A stretch of 64,000 nt of DNA from Microbacterium gubbeenense DSM 15944 (GCF_000422745.1 NZ_AUGQ01000007.1:104742-168741); one strand, 5' to 3'; shown: positions 12,072 to 22,715, numbered from the stretch's first letter. Notes: generated by a model from the sequence alone, not told the origin. Made by a program: numbers and translations.

Positions 12072-12488
12072 TCAGAGCACGGCGAGCGAGGTCGCGCGCC
12101 ACCGTCCGTCGAACCCCTCGAGCCGCATCGCGACGGCCCGCGTGCGCACGGGCGTGGCGATGATCACGGTCGCCTCCGTGACGCCGTCGGCGGGGGAGGA
12201 GCAGATCACCCGCCGCACCATGTACGGCGGCTGCTTCGCGATCTGCCCTCGAGCGCTGCGCGCGCGAACCGCGAGATTCGCGCGGATCACGAGCGCGCTG
12301 TACGACTCCTCGTTGAGCCAGCGCGCGAGCTGCTCGACGTCGCGGACGCCGGCGATGACCTCCAGCACACCGCCCGCGAGGGTCGAGACGAGCGGCTGCG
12401 GATCGGGAAGCCGCGCCGTGCCCGTATGCTGGCGAGCGAACAGGTCATGCACTTCTTGCGTCTTGTGTACGGCGAGATGAGGCGACAT
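12072..12488 (-). CDS. Rv3235-like conserved actinobacterial protein
   Basis: A 138-residue small protein resembling the Rv3235 family, which lies close to secA1 in mycobacteria. It contains ARWLNEESYSALVIRA in the centre and EATVIIATPVRTRAVAMRLEGFDGRWRATSL at the end. The fold is likely alpha plus beta and no function is established. It converges with the aminotransferase gene, whose stop is only 6 nt away. Its upstream region is an AT-rich patch unlike the rest of the window. Confidence 0.7.
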   Translation of the reverse strand: MSPHLAVHKTQEVHDLFARQHTGTARLPDPQPLVSTLAGGVLEVIAGVRDVEQLARWLNEESYSALVIRANLAVRARSARGQIAKQPPYMVRRVICSSPADGVTEATVIIATPVRTRAVAMRLEGFDGRWRATSLAVL

Positions 12489-12515
12489 ATGTGTTCTTCT
12501 GGTTCCGATGATGCG

Positions 12516-12532
12516 GGAATGTTATATATTCC
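12516..12532. promoter_or_regulatory. AT-rich inverted repeat in a divergent promoter region
   Basis: GGAAT and ATTCC flank the 7-nt spacer GTTATAT, forming an imperfect palindrome between the Rv3235-like gene and the gene at 12628. It contains TATATT, which could be a -10 box. Such AT content is rare in this genome. It may be an operator or a core promoter. Confidence 0.35.
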
Positions 12533-12615
12533 ACCCATCGTGGTGGCGTCGACGCGACACGCGGTAGAAGAATATATGCCTGTGCAGAGGCTGAATGGCC
12601 ACTGAGCGCGAGCTG

Positions 12616-12621
12616 TACGCT
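12616..12621 (+). promoter_or_regulatory. Candidate -10 box of a leaderless promoter (gene at 12628)
   Basis: TACGCT lies 6 nt before the ATG at 12628. It favours this start over the in-frame ATG at 12595, which would lie upstream of the box. Confidence 0.45.
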
Positions 12622-12627
12622 CGGGGG

Positions 12628-13227
12628 ATGTCTCAGGAGCGCTGGGATCCGTTCTTCGAGGATCTGGAGCAGCAGTTCGCCGCCGAGCGGGACCTCGCGC
12701 GCGATGAGCTCGCGAGCGAGCACGAGCGCGTGCGCATCGCCGGGCTGTCGCTCCGCGACCGGCTCGCGGCGGGAACAGGGCGCCGGATCGTGGCCGACCT
12801 CGGACCCGCGGGCGTCAACCGGCTGCGGATCGAGGCGATCGGGGCCGACTGGGTCGCGGGATCGGATGAGGACCGGCCCGGGCTCCTGATCGTGCGCATC
12901 GACGCGCTGGAGGCGGTCGAGTTCGCCCCCGAGGATCGCGAGGCGACGCTCGCCGGCGGCGAGACGGATCCGCTCGCGCGGCGGATGACGTTCGGGTTCG
13001 TGATGCGCGCGCTCACGCGCCGTCGCGCGATGATCTCGGTCGGCCTGGTGCGGGGCGCGCTCGCCGCGGGCACCCCGTCGCTCGCGGGATCCGACCACCT
13101 CGACCTCGCGATCCACGACGCGGGCGCCGCGCCGCGCGGATCCGAGGTGCACGGCGTGCGCACGATCTCGTTCCGGGCGATCGGCTGGGTGCGCACCGCC
13201 TCGCGCCGGGACGCGGGCGTGGTCTGA
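12628..13227 (+). CDS. Conserved hypothetical protein, unknown function
   Basis: A 199-residue soluble protein starting MSQERWDPFFEDLEQQF. The N-terminal 45 residues form a charged helix (FEDLEQQFAAERDLARDELA). The remainder looks like a beta-rich domain with RIVADLGPAGVNRLRIEAIGADWV. There are no membrane segments and no catalytic motif that I recognise. Neighbours between secA and pdtaS are conserved actinobacterial genes, so a core but unknown role is possible. The start choice rests on the TACGCT box 6 nt upstream. Confidence 0.65.
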   Translation: MSQERWDPFFEDLEQQFAAERDLARDELASEHERVRIAGLSLRDRLAAGTGRRIVADLGPAGVNRLRIEAIGADWVAGSDEDRPGLLIVRIDALEAVEFAPEDREATLAGGETDPLARRMTFGFVMRALTRRRAMISVGLVRGALAAGTPSLAGSDHLDLAIHDAGAAPRGSEVHGVRTISFRAIGWVRTASRRDAGVV

Positions 13228-13237
13228 GGGCGCCCGC

Positions 13238-13504
13238 CTAGAACCGCGTGTGCGTTCCCCACACCTCGGGGAGGCTCGCCGCGTTCGACTGACGCCACAG
13301 CGCGTGGCGGCGGCTCAGCTCGTTCTGATCGTCGAGATATTCGCTCACGCTCTCGCGCTCGATCCGCCACGATGCGGGCACCCCGAGTCGCGTCGCCCGC
13401 AGGCGGCCCTCGTGGATGAGCGCCGCCACGTCGTCGGGCGTGATCGACAGCAGCTCCGCCACCTGAGCGGGTGTGAAGAACTGCGCGCCGGAATCCGTGG
13501 ACAT
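13238..13504 (-). CDS. Helix-turn-helix (MerR/excisionase-type) DNA-binding protein
   Basis: An 88-residue protein starting MSTDSGAQFFTPAQVAELLSI. FTPAQVAELLSITPDDVAALIHEGRLRA spans a winged-helix excisionase-like HTH (residues 10-37), followed by a wing ASWRIERESVSEYL. The C-terminal 30 residues are unique (SRRHALWRQSNAASLPEVWG). Such BldC-like small proteins act as transcription regulators; the target here is unknown. It is divergent from the SAF-domain gene and convergent with the gene ending at 13227. Confidence 0.85.
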   Translation of the reverse strand: MSTDSGAQFFTPAQVAELLSITPDDVAALIHEGRLRATRLGVPASWRIERESVSEYLDDQNELSRRHALWRQSNAASLPEVWGTHTRF

Positions 13505-13510
13505 GCTCCC

Positions 13511-13516
13511 ATTATG
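13511..13516 (-). promoter_or_regulatory. Candidate -10 box of a leaderless promoter (HTH gene)
   Basis: CATAAT on the minus strand ends 6 nt before the ATG at 13504. The intervening GGGAGC could alternatively be a very closely spaced ribosome binding site. Confidence 0.35.
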
Positions 13517-13592
13517 GTCTCGTCGCGCGTCGCCGAGGCGGCCTGTGGATAACTTTCGAGGCCATCCGCGAAAATCTGTCACTATCTCGTGC

Positions 13593-14306
13593 ATGGCATC
13601 TTCAGCGCGGATCACCCGCACATCGCACCGGTCGCGGCTCGACATCCGCTTCCTCATCGGGGCGATTCTGATCGTGGTCTCGATCGTCGGCGTGTGGTTC
13701 GTCGTCACCTCGGCGCGCGAGACGACTCCGGTCCTGGCGGCCGCCCACGCGCTCGTGCCCGGACAGGCGGTCACCGCGTCCGACGTGGTGGAGATCGAGG
13801 CGCACCTCGGTGCCGCCTCGGGCGGGTACCTCGTGCCCGACGATCTCGACGACGGCATCGTGTCGACCCGTGTCGTCGCCGAGGGCGAGATCGTGCCCGC
13901 CTCGGCGATCACCGCCTCCGACAAAGCCGACCAGACGACGGTCGTGGTCCGCAGCGCGCTCGGCGTGCCGGCTGATATCCAGCCGGGCGCCCAGGTCGAG
14001 CTGTGGGCGGCGCCGGCGGTCGGCCCGCAAGAGTTCGGCGAGCCCCTCGTCATCGCGGCCGCCGCGATCGTCGCCGACGTGCGCGAGGACGAGGGCGTCG
14101 TGACGGGCACGGGAGCGACCCTCGAGCTTACGGTGCCGCGCGAGGTCGTGTCGAAGGTGCTGCAGCACGTCGCGGCAGGCTCCGCACTGTCGGCCGTTCC
14201 CGCGTCCGTGCCGCGCGAGCTGCCCGAGGAGGCAGCCGAACAGGTGCCCACGACCCACGAGCCCGACGAGACGGCGGCGCCGGACGCCGAGGCGGACGAC
14301 GAATGA
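13593..14306 (+). CDS. SAF-domain membrane protein (CpaB/RcpC-like)
   Basis: A 237-residue protein with one transmembrane helix (residues about 20-42) and an extracytoplasmic SAF-like domain. The domain begins VLAAAHALVPGQAVTASDV and includes the typical VVAEGEIVPASAI. The last 45 residues are acidic and Pro/Glu rich. SAF domains of the CpaB/RcpC type take part in Tad pilus assembly. The coupled downstream gene encodes a CpaE-like ATPase, consistent with such a module, yet no pilin or CpaF-type ATPase is present nearby. The start ATG has no clear ribosome binding site. Confidence 0.8.
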   Translation: MASSARITRTSHRSRLDIRFLIGAILIVVSIVGVWFVVTSARETTPVLAAAHALVPGQAVTASDVVEIEAHLGAASGGYLVPDDLDDGIVSTRVVAEGEIVPASAITASDKADQTTVVVRSALGVPADIQPGAQVELWAAPAVGPQEFGEPLVIAAAAIVADVREDEGVVTGTGATLELTVPREVVSKVLQHVAAGSALSAVPASVPRELPEEAAEQVPTTHEPDETAAPDAEADDE

Positions 14307-15484
14307 GCGCGCTGGTCGCGGCCGGGGAACCGCACGGATCCCGGATCGCCTCCGCGCTCGCGGAAGTCGGCGTCGAGGTGACGTCCCTCGTGCGGCCCGA
14401 CGAGCTGATCGCTGCGGTGAGCGACGCGTCATCGCCCGTGTGGCAGGCGCTGCGCGAGGCGGATTCGGTCGTGCTGCACGCGACCAGGGCCGTCCTGGCG
14501 CCCGAGATCATCGCGATGTGCGACCGCAGCGGCGCGCGCATCATCGCGCTCGCCGATCGGGCCGCCGAGCGACGCGCCGTGGCGGCATTCGGGCTGCCGG
14601 CGGCGCTGCCGCTCGATGCCGACGGGACCGAGATCCTCGCGGCGATCGAGACGCGCGTGCTCGGCCCCGATGAGCGCGCCGACGAGCGCCCGCGCGGATC
14701 CGTCACGGTCGTGTGGGGGCCGAACGGCGCGCCCGGGCGCACGACGGTCGCCCTCGCGCTCGCGGCCTCGCTCGCGGCCGGCGGATCCCGCGTGGCGCTC
14801 GTCGACGCCGACACCCACGCGCCGTCGATCGCTCAGCGGCTCGACCTGCCCGAGGAGGCGCCGGGCTTTCCCGCCGCGTGCCGGCAGACCGACTACGGCG
14901 TGCTGGACGGGCCCGAGCTCACGCGCCTGAGCGCGCCCGTCGACATCGGCGAGCACCCGCTCGAGGTCCTCACGGGGATCAACCGCCCCACGCGCTGGCC
15001 CGAGCTGTCGGCCGGGCGGGTCGCAGCGGCGCTCGACGTCGCCCGCGACTGGTCGGATCACGTCGTCGTCGACATCGGGGCGCCCCTCGAGACCGACGAG
15101 GAGATCGTGAGCGACATCGGTGCGCCCCGGCGCAATCAGGCGGCGCTCGCCGCGCTCACGGCGGCCGATACGATCCTCGCGGTCGCGGCGGCGGATCCGG
15201 TGGGGATCGCGCGCATCGTGCGCGGCCTGGCGCGCCTCGACGAGGTCGCGCCCGCCGCCGAGAGGCGCGTGGTCGTCAATCGCATGCGGCAGGCGCCGTT
15301 CGGCATCGATGCCACCCAGCAGGTGCGGCGGGCGCTCGATCAGTACGCGCCGGGGGAGGAGACGTGGTTCCTGCCCGACGATCAGCGGGCCGCCGACGAC
15401 GCGCTGCGCCGCGCCGCCCCGATCCTTTCGCGCCGCAGGGCCGGGTTCTCACACGCATTGGGCGCGCTCGCCGCTACGCTGTGA
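14303..15484 (+). CDS. CpaE/MinD-like P-loop ATPase with altered Walker A motif
   Basis: A 393-residue protein that begins in an ATGA overlap with the SAF gene, so the two are translationally coupled. Residues 1-130 resemble a receiver-like N-domain. Residues 133-390 form a ParA/MinD-type ATPase with LVDADTHAPSIAQRL after the P-loop. The P-loop reads GPNGAPGRTT (139-148): the deviant lysine of KGGxGKT is replaced by Asn141 and the second lysine by Arg146. Homologues in Actinobacteria carry similar APGRT loops. CpaE proteins localise pilus secretion machinery; that role here is inferred. Confidence 0.8.
   Translation: MSALVAAGEPHGSRIASALAEVGVEVTSLVRPDELIAAVSDASSPVWQALREADSVVLHATRAVLAPEIIAMCDRSGARIIALADRAAERRAVAAFGLPAALPLDADGTEILAAIETRVLGPDERADERPRGSVTVVWGPNGAPGRTTVALALAASLAAGGSRVALVDADTHAPSIAQRLDLPEEAPGFPAACRQTDYGVLDGPELTRLSAPVDIGEHPLEVLTGINRPTRWPELSAGRVAAALDVARDWSDHVVVDIGAPLETDEEIVSDIGAPRRNQAALAALTAADTILAVAAADPVGIARIVRGLARLDEVAPAAERRVVVNRMRQAPFGIDATQQVRRALDQYAPGEETWFLPDDQRAADDALRRAAPILSRRRAGFSHALGALAATL
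15475..15480 (+). promoter_or_regulatory. Candidate -10 box of a leaderless promoter (pdtaS)
   Basis: TACGCT lies inside the end of the CpaE-like gene, 7 nt before the pdtaS GTG. No Shine-Dalgarno sequence precedes that GTG. Confidence 0.45.
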
Positions 15485-15487
15485 AGC

Positions 15488-16987
15488 GTGTCGACTCTCA
15501 GCGATCTCCTCAATGCCCAGAACCAACTGAGCGAGAAAGACATCGAGTGGATCCATCGCGTTCACGGCGACGGCCAGCTCCTCGCCGACCTCGCCTCGGC
15601 CGACATCGTCATCTGGGGGCGCACCTCCGACGAGTCGTTCCGCGCCGTCGGGCACGTGCGGCCCTCGGGCGCGGCGACGCTGTTCTATCGCGATATCGTC
15701 GGCGATCGGGTGAGGCCGCAGTGGCAGAGTCAGGTGCGCCAGGCGTTCTCGACCGGTGAGATCGTCGACTCCTCGAGCCCCGAGTGGTTCGAGGAGACGC
15801 CGACCCGCGTGAAGGCCGTGCCGATCGTGCGCCGCGACGACGACGGATCCGCGGTGCTCGGCGTGATCACGCGCCACACGAACCTCAGCGAGGTGCGCGC
15901 GCCGTCGCGGCAGCAGCTCACGTTCGATGAGTGCGCCAACGCGATCTTCGGCATGATCGCTACGGGCGACTATCCCGATGAGGCTTCACCGATGGGCCCG
16001 CGCCGCGGGGCCCCGCGCGCCGCCGACGGGCTGATCCGGCTCGACGTCGACGGCGTGGTCACCTTCGCGAGCCCCAACGGTCTCAGCGCGTTTAACCGCA
16101 TCGGCTTCGTCGACGAGCTCGAGGGCGAGACGCTCTCCGACGTCGCCCGCCAGATCATGCCGCCCGAGCGCGATGCGTCGGCCGACGAGGCGTCGCTTCC
16201 CGTGCTGCTGACCGGGCGCACCCCCTGGCGCGCGGACATCGAGGCGCGCGGGGTCACGGTGGCGCTGCGCATCATTCCGCTGCGCCGCGACCGCAAGCGC
16301 ATCGGCGCGGTCGTGCTCTGCCGCGACGTCAGCGAGCTGCGCAATCAGGAGCAGGAGCTGCTGACGAAGGACGCGACGATCCGGGAGATCCACCACCGCG
16401 TGAAGAACAACCTGCAGACGGTCGCGTCGCTGCTGCGGATCCAGGCTCGCCGCACCTCGAGCGAGGAGGCGCGCGAGTCGCTGCTGCAGGCGATGCAGCG
16501 CGTCGCGGCGATCGCGGTCGTGCACGACACGCTGTCCGAGGGGCTCAGCCAGAAGGCCGACTTCGACGAGGTGTTCTCCCGCGTTCTGCGCCTCGTCGCC
16601 GAGGTCGCCGCCGCCCAGAACACCGTCGCGCATACGCGCAAGACGGGCACGTTCGGCACACTGCCGAGCGAATACGCGAACCCGTTGGCGCTCGCGCTGA
16701 CCGAGGTCGTCACGAACGCGGTCGAACACGGCCTCGCCGGCCGCGAGGGCCAGGTCGAGATCGTGGCCGACCGGGACGACGAAGAACTGCGCGTGCGGGT
16801 GCGCGACAGCGGCAGCGGCCTGCCCGAGGGCAAGGTCGGGCGCGGTCTCGGAACGCAGATCGTGCGCACGCTCGTCGAGGGCGAGCTGAGCGGCACGATC
16901 GAGTGGCGCTCGATCGGCGACGACGATCCCGAGTTCCACGGCGGCACGGAGGTCGCGATCGACATTCCGCTGCGCTGGGTCAAGTAG
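15488..16987 (+). CDS. pdtaS: Sensor histidine kinase PdtaS (HisKA_2 family)
   Basis: A 499-residue cytosolic kinase. Residues about 10-150 correspond to the GAF-like sensor domain of PdtaS and residues 175-285 to a PAS domain. The HisKA_2 box IREIHHRVKNNLQ follows with the phospho-accepting His302, then an HATPase domain with LTEVVTNAVEHGL and GRGLGTQIV. In mycobacteria PdtaS phosphorylates the RNA-binding antiterminator PdtaR and lies beside whiB1, as it does here. The GTG start follows the upstream stop by 3 nt; a TACGCT box suggests leaderless expression. Confidence 0.92.
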   Translation: MSTLSDLLNAQNQLSEKDIEWIHRVHGDGQLLADLASADIVIWGRTSDESFRAVGHVRPSGAATLFYRDIVGDRVRPQWQSQVRQAFSTGEIVDSSSPEWFEETPTRVKAVPIVRRDDDGSAVLGVITRHTNLSEVRAPSRQQLTFDECANAIFGMIATGDYPDEASPMGPRRGAPRAADGLIRLDVDGVVTFASPNGLSAFNRIGFVDELEGETLSDVARQIMPPERDASADEASLPVLLTGRTPWRADIEARGVTVALRIIPLRRDRKRIGAVVLCRDVSELRNQEQELLTKDATIREIHHRVKNNLQTVASLLRIQARRTSSEEARESLLQAMQRVAAIAVVHDTLSEGLSQKADFDEVFSRVLRLVAEVAAAQNTVAHTRKTGTFGTLPSEYANPLALALTEVVTNAVEHGLAGREGQVEIVADRDDEELRVRVRDSGSGLPEGKVGRGLGTQIVRTLVEGELSGTIEWRSIGDDDPEFHGGTEVAIDIPLRWVK

Positions 16988-16994
16988 CACCGCA

Positions 16995-17028
16995 CGCAGA
17001 AACCCCGCCCTCGGGCGGGGTTTCTGCG
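16995..17028. terminator. Bidirectional intrinsic terminator between pdtaS and whiB1
   Basis: A perfect 15-bp stem (CGCAGAAACCCCGCC and its complement) with a CTCG tetraloop lies between the converging pdtaS and whiB1 genes. The stem contains AAA/TTT stretches, so it can act in both directions. Confidence 0.9.
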
Positions 17029-17038
17029 AAAGAGGGGG

Positions 17039-17287
17039 TCAGCCGGCGCGGCGTGCGCGGGCGGCGCGGCGCTTCAGCGCGCGGCGCTCGTCTTCGCTCA
17101 GCCCGCCCCAGACGCCCGAATCCTGACCGGTCTCGAGCGCGTACTGCAGGCACACCTCGGTCACGGTGCATCGCGCACACACCGACTTGGCCTTCTCGAT
17201 CTGGTCGACTGCTGGTCCGGTGTTGCCGACGGGGAAGAACAGCTCGGGGTCGACCGTCAGGCACGCAGCCTTATCACGCCAATCCAT
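17039..17287 (-). CDS. whiB1: WhiB1-type iron-sulfur transcription regulator
   Basis: An 82-residue WhiB protein beginning MDWRDKAACL. The four cluster ligands are Cys9, Cys37, Cys40 and Cys46, and the turn GVWGGLSEDERR is followed by a basic tail. The sequence and its position next to pdtaS match mycobacterial WhiB1, an essential NO-sensitive [4Fe-4S] regulator that works with the sigma factor. The ribosome binding site AAGGAG lies about 8 nt before the ATG, which rejects the longer in-frame reading. Confidence 0.95.
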   Translation of the reverse strand: MDWRDKAACLTVDPELFFPVGNTGPAVDQIEKAKSVCARCTVTEVCLQYALETGQDSGVWGGLSEDERRALKRRAARARRAG

Positions 17288-17508
17288 GCGGAATGCTCCT
17301 TGCGAGGTGGTGGGGTTGAGAGTGACAGCGCTGCTCGGTGTGTGAACTACGCTGGATGTATGACGGGGCGATCGCCCCGCACCCCACCACGCTGTGGGAA
17401 ACACACCGTTAACAATTGTCATACAGACGGTTGTCGCGATCAAGGGTTTTGGCAAAGTTCCAGGAACTCTCGGCTGTTCGGGGAAAAATCCGTCGAAGGA
17501 GTTGGCGA

Positions 17509-17910
17509 ATGTCGTCCGAGTCGATCGACCGCACGCCCGCCGTTCGCCTCGGCTCCGTTCTGCTCGCGATCGAGGCCGTGGCCGTCGTGGTTCTCGCGGG
17601 GTGGCAGGTCGTCGAGCTCGTCACGAGCGAGCCCGCATCGATCGCGACGTCGATCGCGCTCGTCGTCATGACGCTCGTCGCCGCGTTCGCGCTCTTTGCG
17701 TTCGCGCGCGGGGTCTGGGGCGGGCGCTCCTGGGGGAGATCCGGCGGGATCGTGGCGCAGGTGCTGATCTTCGCCGTCGCGCTCGGGTCGGTGCAGGGCG
17801 GCGCCGGCCACTGGGGGATCGCGGCGCTGCTCGCGGCGCCCGCCGTTCTGACGTTCGTCGTGCTGATCCTCGCATCGAGGCCCGCGGGCCCCGGCACCTC
17901 GCCGCGCTGA
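17509..17910 (+). CDS. Small integral membrane protein
   Basis: A 133-residue protein with four hydrophobic segments (about 13-35, 45-68, 82-102 and 105-123) and short loops. The ATG follows a clear ribosome binding site GAAGGAG. In mycobacteria an integral membrane protein (Rv3217c) lies close to whiB1, and this gene could be its counterpart by position and size; that link is inference. No catalytic motif is visible. Confidence 0.75.
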   Translation: MSSESIDRTPAVRLGSVLLAIEAVAVVVLAGWQVVELVTSEPASIATSIALVVMTLVAAFALFAFARGVWGGRSWGRSGGIVAQVLIFAVALGSVQGGAGHWGIAALLAAPAVLTFVVLILASRPAGPGTSPR

Positions 17911-17981
17911 CCCGTCGCGGTCCGGCCCGGATCTCGGATTCATCCGGGTGACGGGAATACCTCGCTTCGCCGTGCGTTTAA

Positions 17982-18016
17982 CTTGACAAGTACCGACTCA
18001 ACTCAGCATTGTTGAG
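17982..18016. promoter_or_regulatory. HspR-like (HAIR) operator with three half-sites
   Basis: CTTGACA-N7-ACTCAAC (17982-18002) matches the HspR consensus CTTGAGT-N7-ACTCAAG at 11 of 14 positions. A third half-site GTTGAG (18011-18016) pairs with the middle one as CTCAAC-N8-GTTGAG. The left arm contains a -35-like TTGACA (17983-17988). The downstream chaperone gene is therefore probably heat-shock controlled. Confidence 0.65.
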
Positions 18017-18049
18017 CCAGGACGCATCAAGTATCACGAGGAGAGTGAC

Positions 18050-20524
<2,475 letters not shown>

Positions 20525-20536
20525 TGCTCTGACCAA

Positions 20537-20574
20537 GCGTTCCCCGCCTGCGCGACGCAGGCGGGGAACGCTTT
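20537..20574 (+). terminator. Intrinsic terminator after the Clp gene
   Basis: A perfect 16-bp stem (GCGTTCCCCGCCTGCG) with a CGA loop is followed by TTT. It lies between the Clp gene and the converging TauE-type gene. Confidence 0.92.
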
Positions 20575-20593
20575 CGTATGCGGCGCCTATGCG

Positions 20594-21337
20594 TCAGAAC
20601 AGCAGGTATACGGCGCCGGCGAGGGTGAGGACGACGACGATCCGGTCGAATGTCTTCCGCGAGATGCGCGTGACGACCGCGCGCCCGATGACGGCGCCGA
20701 GCAACACCGGAATGACGAGGAGCAGATCCATCCAGAGCGTCTCCTGCGTGATCAGCCCGAGGCTGATCGAGACCGGCAGCTTGACGATGTTGATGACCGC
20801 GAAGAACCACGCCGCCGTGCCGAGGAACGCGTTCACGGAGAACCGCGACGCGAGGAAGTACATCGACATCACGGGGCCGCCCGCGTTGGCGACCATCGTC
20901 GTGAAGCCGCCGAGGGAACCGTAGGCGATGGCCGCGCCGCGCCCGGAGCGATTCTCTGCTGCCTGCTGGATCCTGCGCCGCCAGAGCGTCAGGGCCACGA
21001 CGCCGATCAGGAGCACGCCGATCGAGCGCTTCACCCACGTATCGCCGACGAACGCGAGGAACGCGGCGCCGATCACGAGGCCGGCGACCACCGAGGGCGT
21101 CAGCCGCAGCAGCGTGCGCCAGTCGGCGTGGCGCCGATACAGCGCGAGCGCCAACATGTCGCCGAGGATCAGCAGCAGGAGCATCGCGGCGGTCGACTCG
21201 CGCGCGGGAAGCACGGCCGCGAACAGGGCGATGCCGACCGTGTTCGAGCCGGGAAGTCCGGTCTTCGAGATCCCGACCGACATGGATCCGACGCACAGCG
21301 CCAGCCAGGCGATGGCGTCGAGATCGGGGAGGACCAC
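20594..21337 (-). CDS. TauE/SafE-family sulfite/organosulfonate exporter
   Basis: A 247-residue membrane protein with about eight hydrophobic segments. GISKTGLPGSNTVGIALFAAVLPARESTA near the N-terminus and the repeated GGFTTMVANAGGPVMSMYFL are family hallmarks. Members export sulfite, sulfoacetate or related anions. It starts with GTG only 6 nt after the metY stop, so it is co-transcribed with this sulfur assimilation gene, and an exporter of excess sulfur anion is a reasonable reading. The exact substrate is unknown. Confidence 0.85.
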   Translation of the reverse strand: MVLPDLDAIAWLALCVGSMSVGISKTGLPGSNTVGIALFAAVLPARESTAAMLLLLILGDMLALALYRRHADWRTLLRLTPSVVAGLVIGAAFLAFVGDTWVKRSIGVLLIGVVALTLWRRRIQQAAENRSGRGAAIAYGSLGGFTTMVANAGGPVMSMYFLASRFSVNAFLGTAAWFFAVINIVKLPVSISLGLITQETLWMDLLLVIPVLLGAVIGRAVVTRISRKTFDRIVVVLTLAGAVYLLF

Positions 21338-21343
21338 GTCGAG

Positions 21344-22669
21344 CTACACGAGGGCGTCGAGCGCAGCGCGCAGGTCGTCGATGAGATCCGTCGGATCCTC
21401 GAGACCGACCGAGAGGCGCAGGCTCGCCCACGAGATGCCGGCGGCCTCGAGCTGCGCGGGCGTCATGTGGCCGTGCGTCATGGACGCCGGGTGGCACACG
21501 AGCGTGCGGGCATCGCCGATGTTGGCGACGAGCGTGACGACCTCGAGACGCTCGATGAGGCGCTCGGCGCGAGAGAAGGCCTGCTCGTTCGTCTCGCCGT
21601 TCGCACCCGCGAGCTCGAACGCGAAGACGGACGGCACGCCCTTCGGATACAGGCGCGCGCCGGCCGCGTGATGGGGGTTGCTCTCGAGCCCCGGGTGATG
21701 CACGACTTTCACGGTCGGATGCGAGTCGAGGAAGCGCGCGACCTCGAGCGCCGACGCCGTGTGGCGCGCCATGCGCAGGTCGAGCGTCTCGAGGCCCTCG
21801 AGCAGCTGGAACGCGTTGAACGGGCTGAGCGCCGGGCCGAGGTCGGCGACGAACCTGCTCTTGATCAGTGTCGTGAACGCCGTGCTGCGACCGAACGCGT
21901 CCCAGAGCGCCACGTCTCCGTAGCGCCAGTGCGGCTCGAACAGGCTGGGCCACTTCGCGGGATCCGCGGCGAAGTCGAAGGTGCCGAGGTCGACGACGAG
22001 TCCGCCGAGGCTCGTGCCGTGCCCGCTGATGAACTTGGTCGCCGAGTGCACGACGATGTCGGCCCCGTGATCCTTCACGCGGATGAGCGACGGCGTGCCG
22101 ACGGTGTTGTCGATGACGAGCGGCACCCCGGCCGCGTGCGCGACCTCCGCGACGGCGGGGATATCGAGCACCTGCGCCACGGGGTTCGCGACCGATTCGG
22201 CGAAGAACGCGCGCGTGGAGGGGCGCACGGCGGCGCGCCACGCCTCGATGTCGTCCTGGTCGACGAACGTGACCTCGATGCCGAGGTCGCGGAACGTGTC
22301 GTCGAAGAGATCGACCGTGCCGCCGTAGAGCGAGCTCGACGCCACGATGTGACCGCCGCGGCCCGCGAGCGCGAGGGTCGCGACGGCCGTCGCGGCCTGG
22401 CCGGAGGCGACCGCGGCCGCCGCGACGCCGCCCTCGAGCGCCGCGATGCGCCGTTCGAGCACCGCCTGGGTGGGGTTGCCGTTGCGGCTGTAGATGTTGC
22501 CGGTCGCGCGCAGCGCGAACAGCTCGCGCGCCTCGGTCAGTGACGCGAAGCGGTACGCCGACGTCTGGTAGATCGGCGTCGCGACCGCGTTCTGCGGCGT
22601 GCCGGGCACGTAGCCCTCGTGGAGCTGAACGGTGGCGGCGGCGAGCGGGCGAGACGTCATAGTGACCAT
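21344..22669 (-). CDS. metY: O-acetylhomoserine sulfhydrylase (PLP-dependent)
   Basis: A 441-residue Cys/Met metabolism PLP enzyme. VATPIYQTSAYRF near residue 30, SRNGNPTQAVLE at 61-72 and the PLP-lysine motif HSATKFISGHG (Lys212) are all present. The length of about 440 residues fits O-acetylhomoserine sulfhydrylase, which joins sulfide and O-acetylhomoserine to homocysteine, better than the shorter cystathionine synthases. The start may be ATG 22669 or the in-frame ATG at 22660; neither has a clear ribosome binding site. It forms an operon with the TauE-type gene. Confidence 0.9.
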   Translation of the reverse strand: MVTMTSRPLAAATVQLHEGYVPGTPQNAVATPIYQTSAYRFASLTEARELFALRATGNIYSRNGNPTQAVLERRIAALEGGVAAAAVASGQAATAVATLALAGRGGHIVASSSLYGGTVDLFDDTFRDLGIEVTFVDQDDIEAWRAAVRPSTRAFFAESVANPVAQVLDIPAVAEVAHAAGVPLVIDNTVGTPSLIRVKDHGADIVVHSATKFISGHGTSLGGLVVDLGTFDFAADPAKWPSLFEPHWRYGDVALWDAFGRSTAFTTLIKSRFVADLGPALSPFNAFQLLEGLETLDLRMARHTASALEVARFLDSHPTVKVVHHPGLESNPHHAAGARLYPKGVPSVFAFELAGANGETNEQAFSRAERLIERLEVVTLVANIGDARTLVCHPASMTHGHMTPAQLEAAGISWASLRLSVGLEDPTDLIDDLRAALDALV

Positions 22670-22715
22670 TGTCGTGCTCGCGCGCCGACGCCCCTAACGC
22701 ACGTTGCGGAATGTG

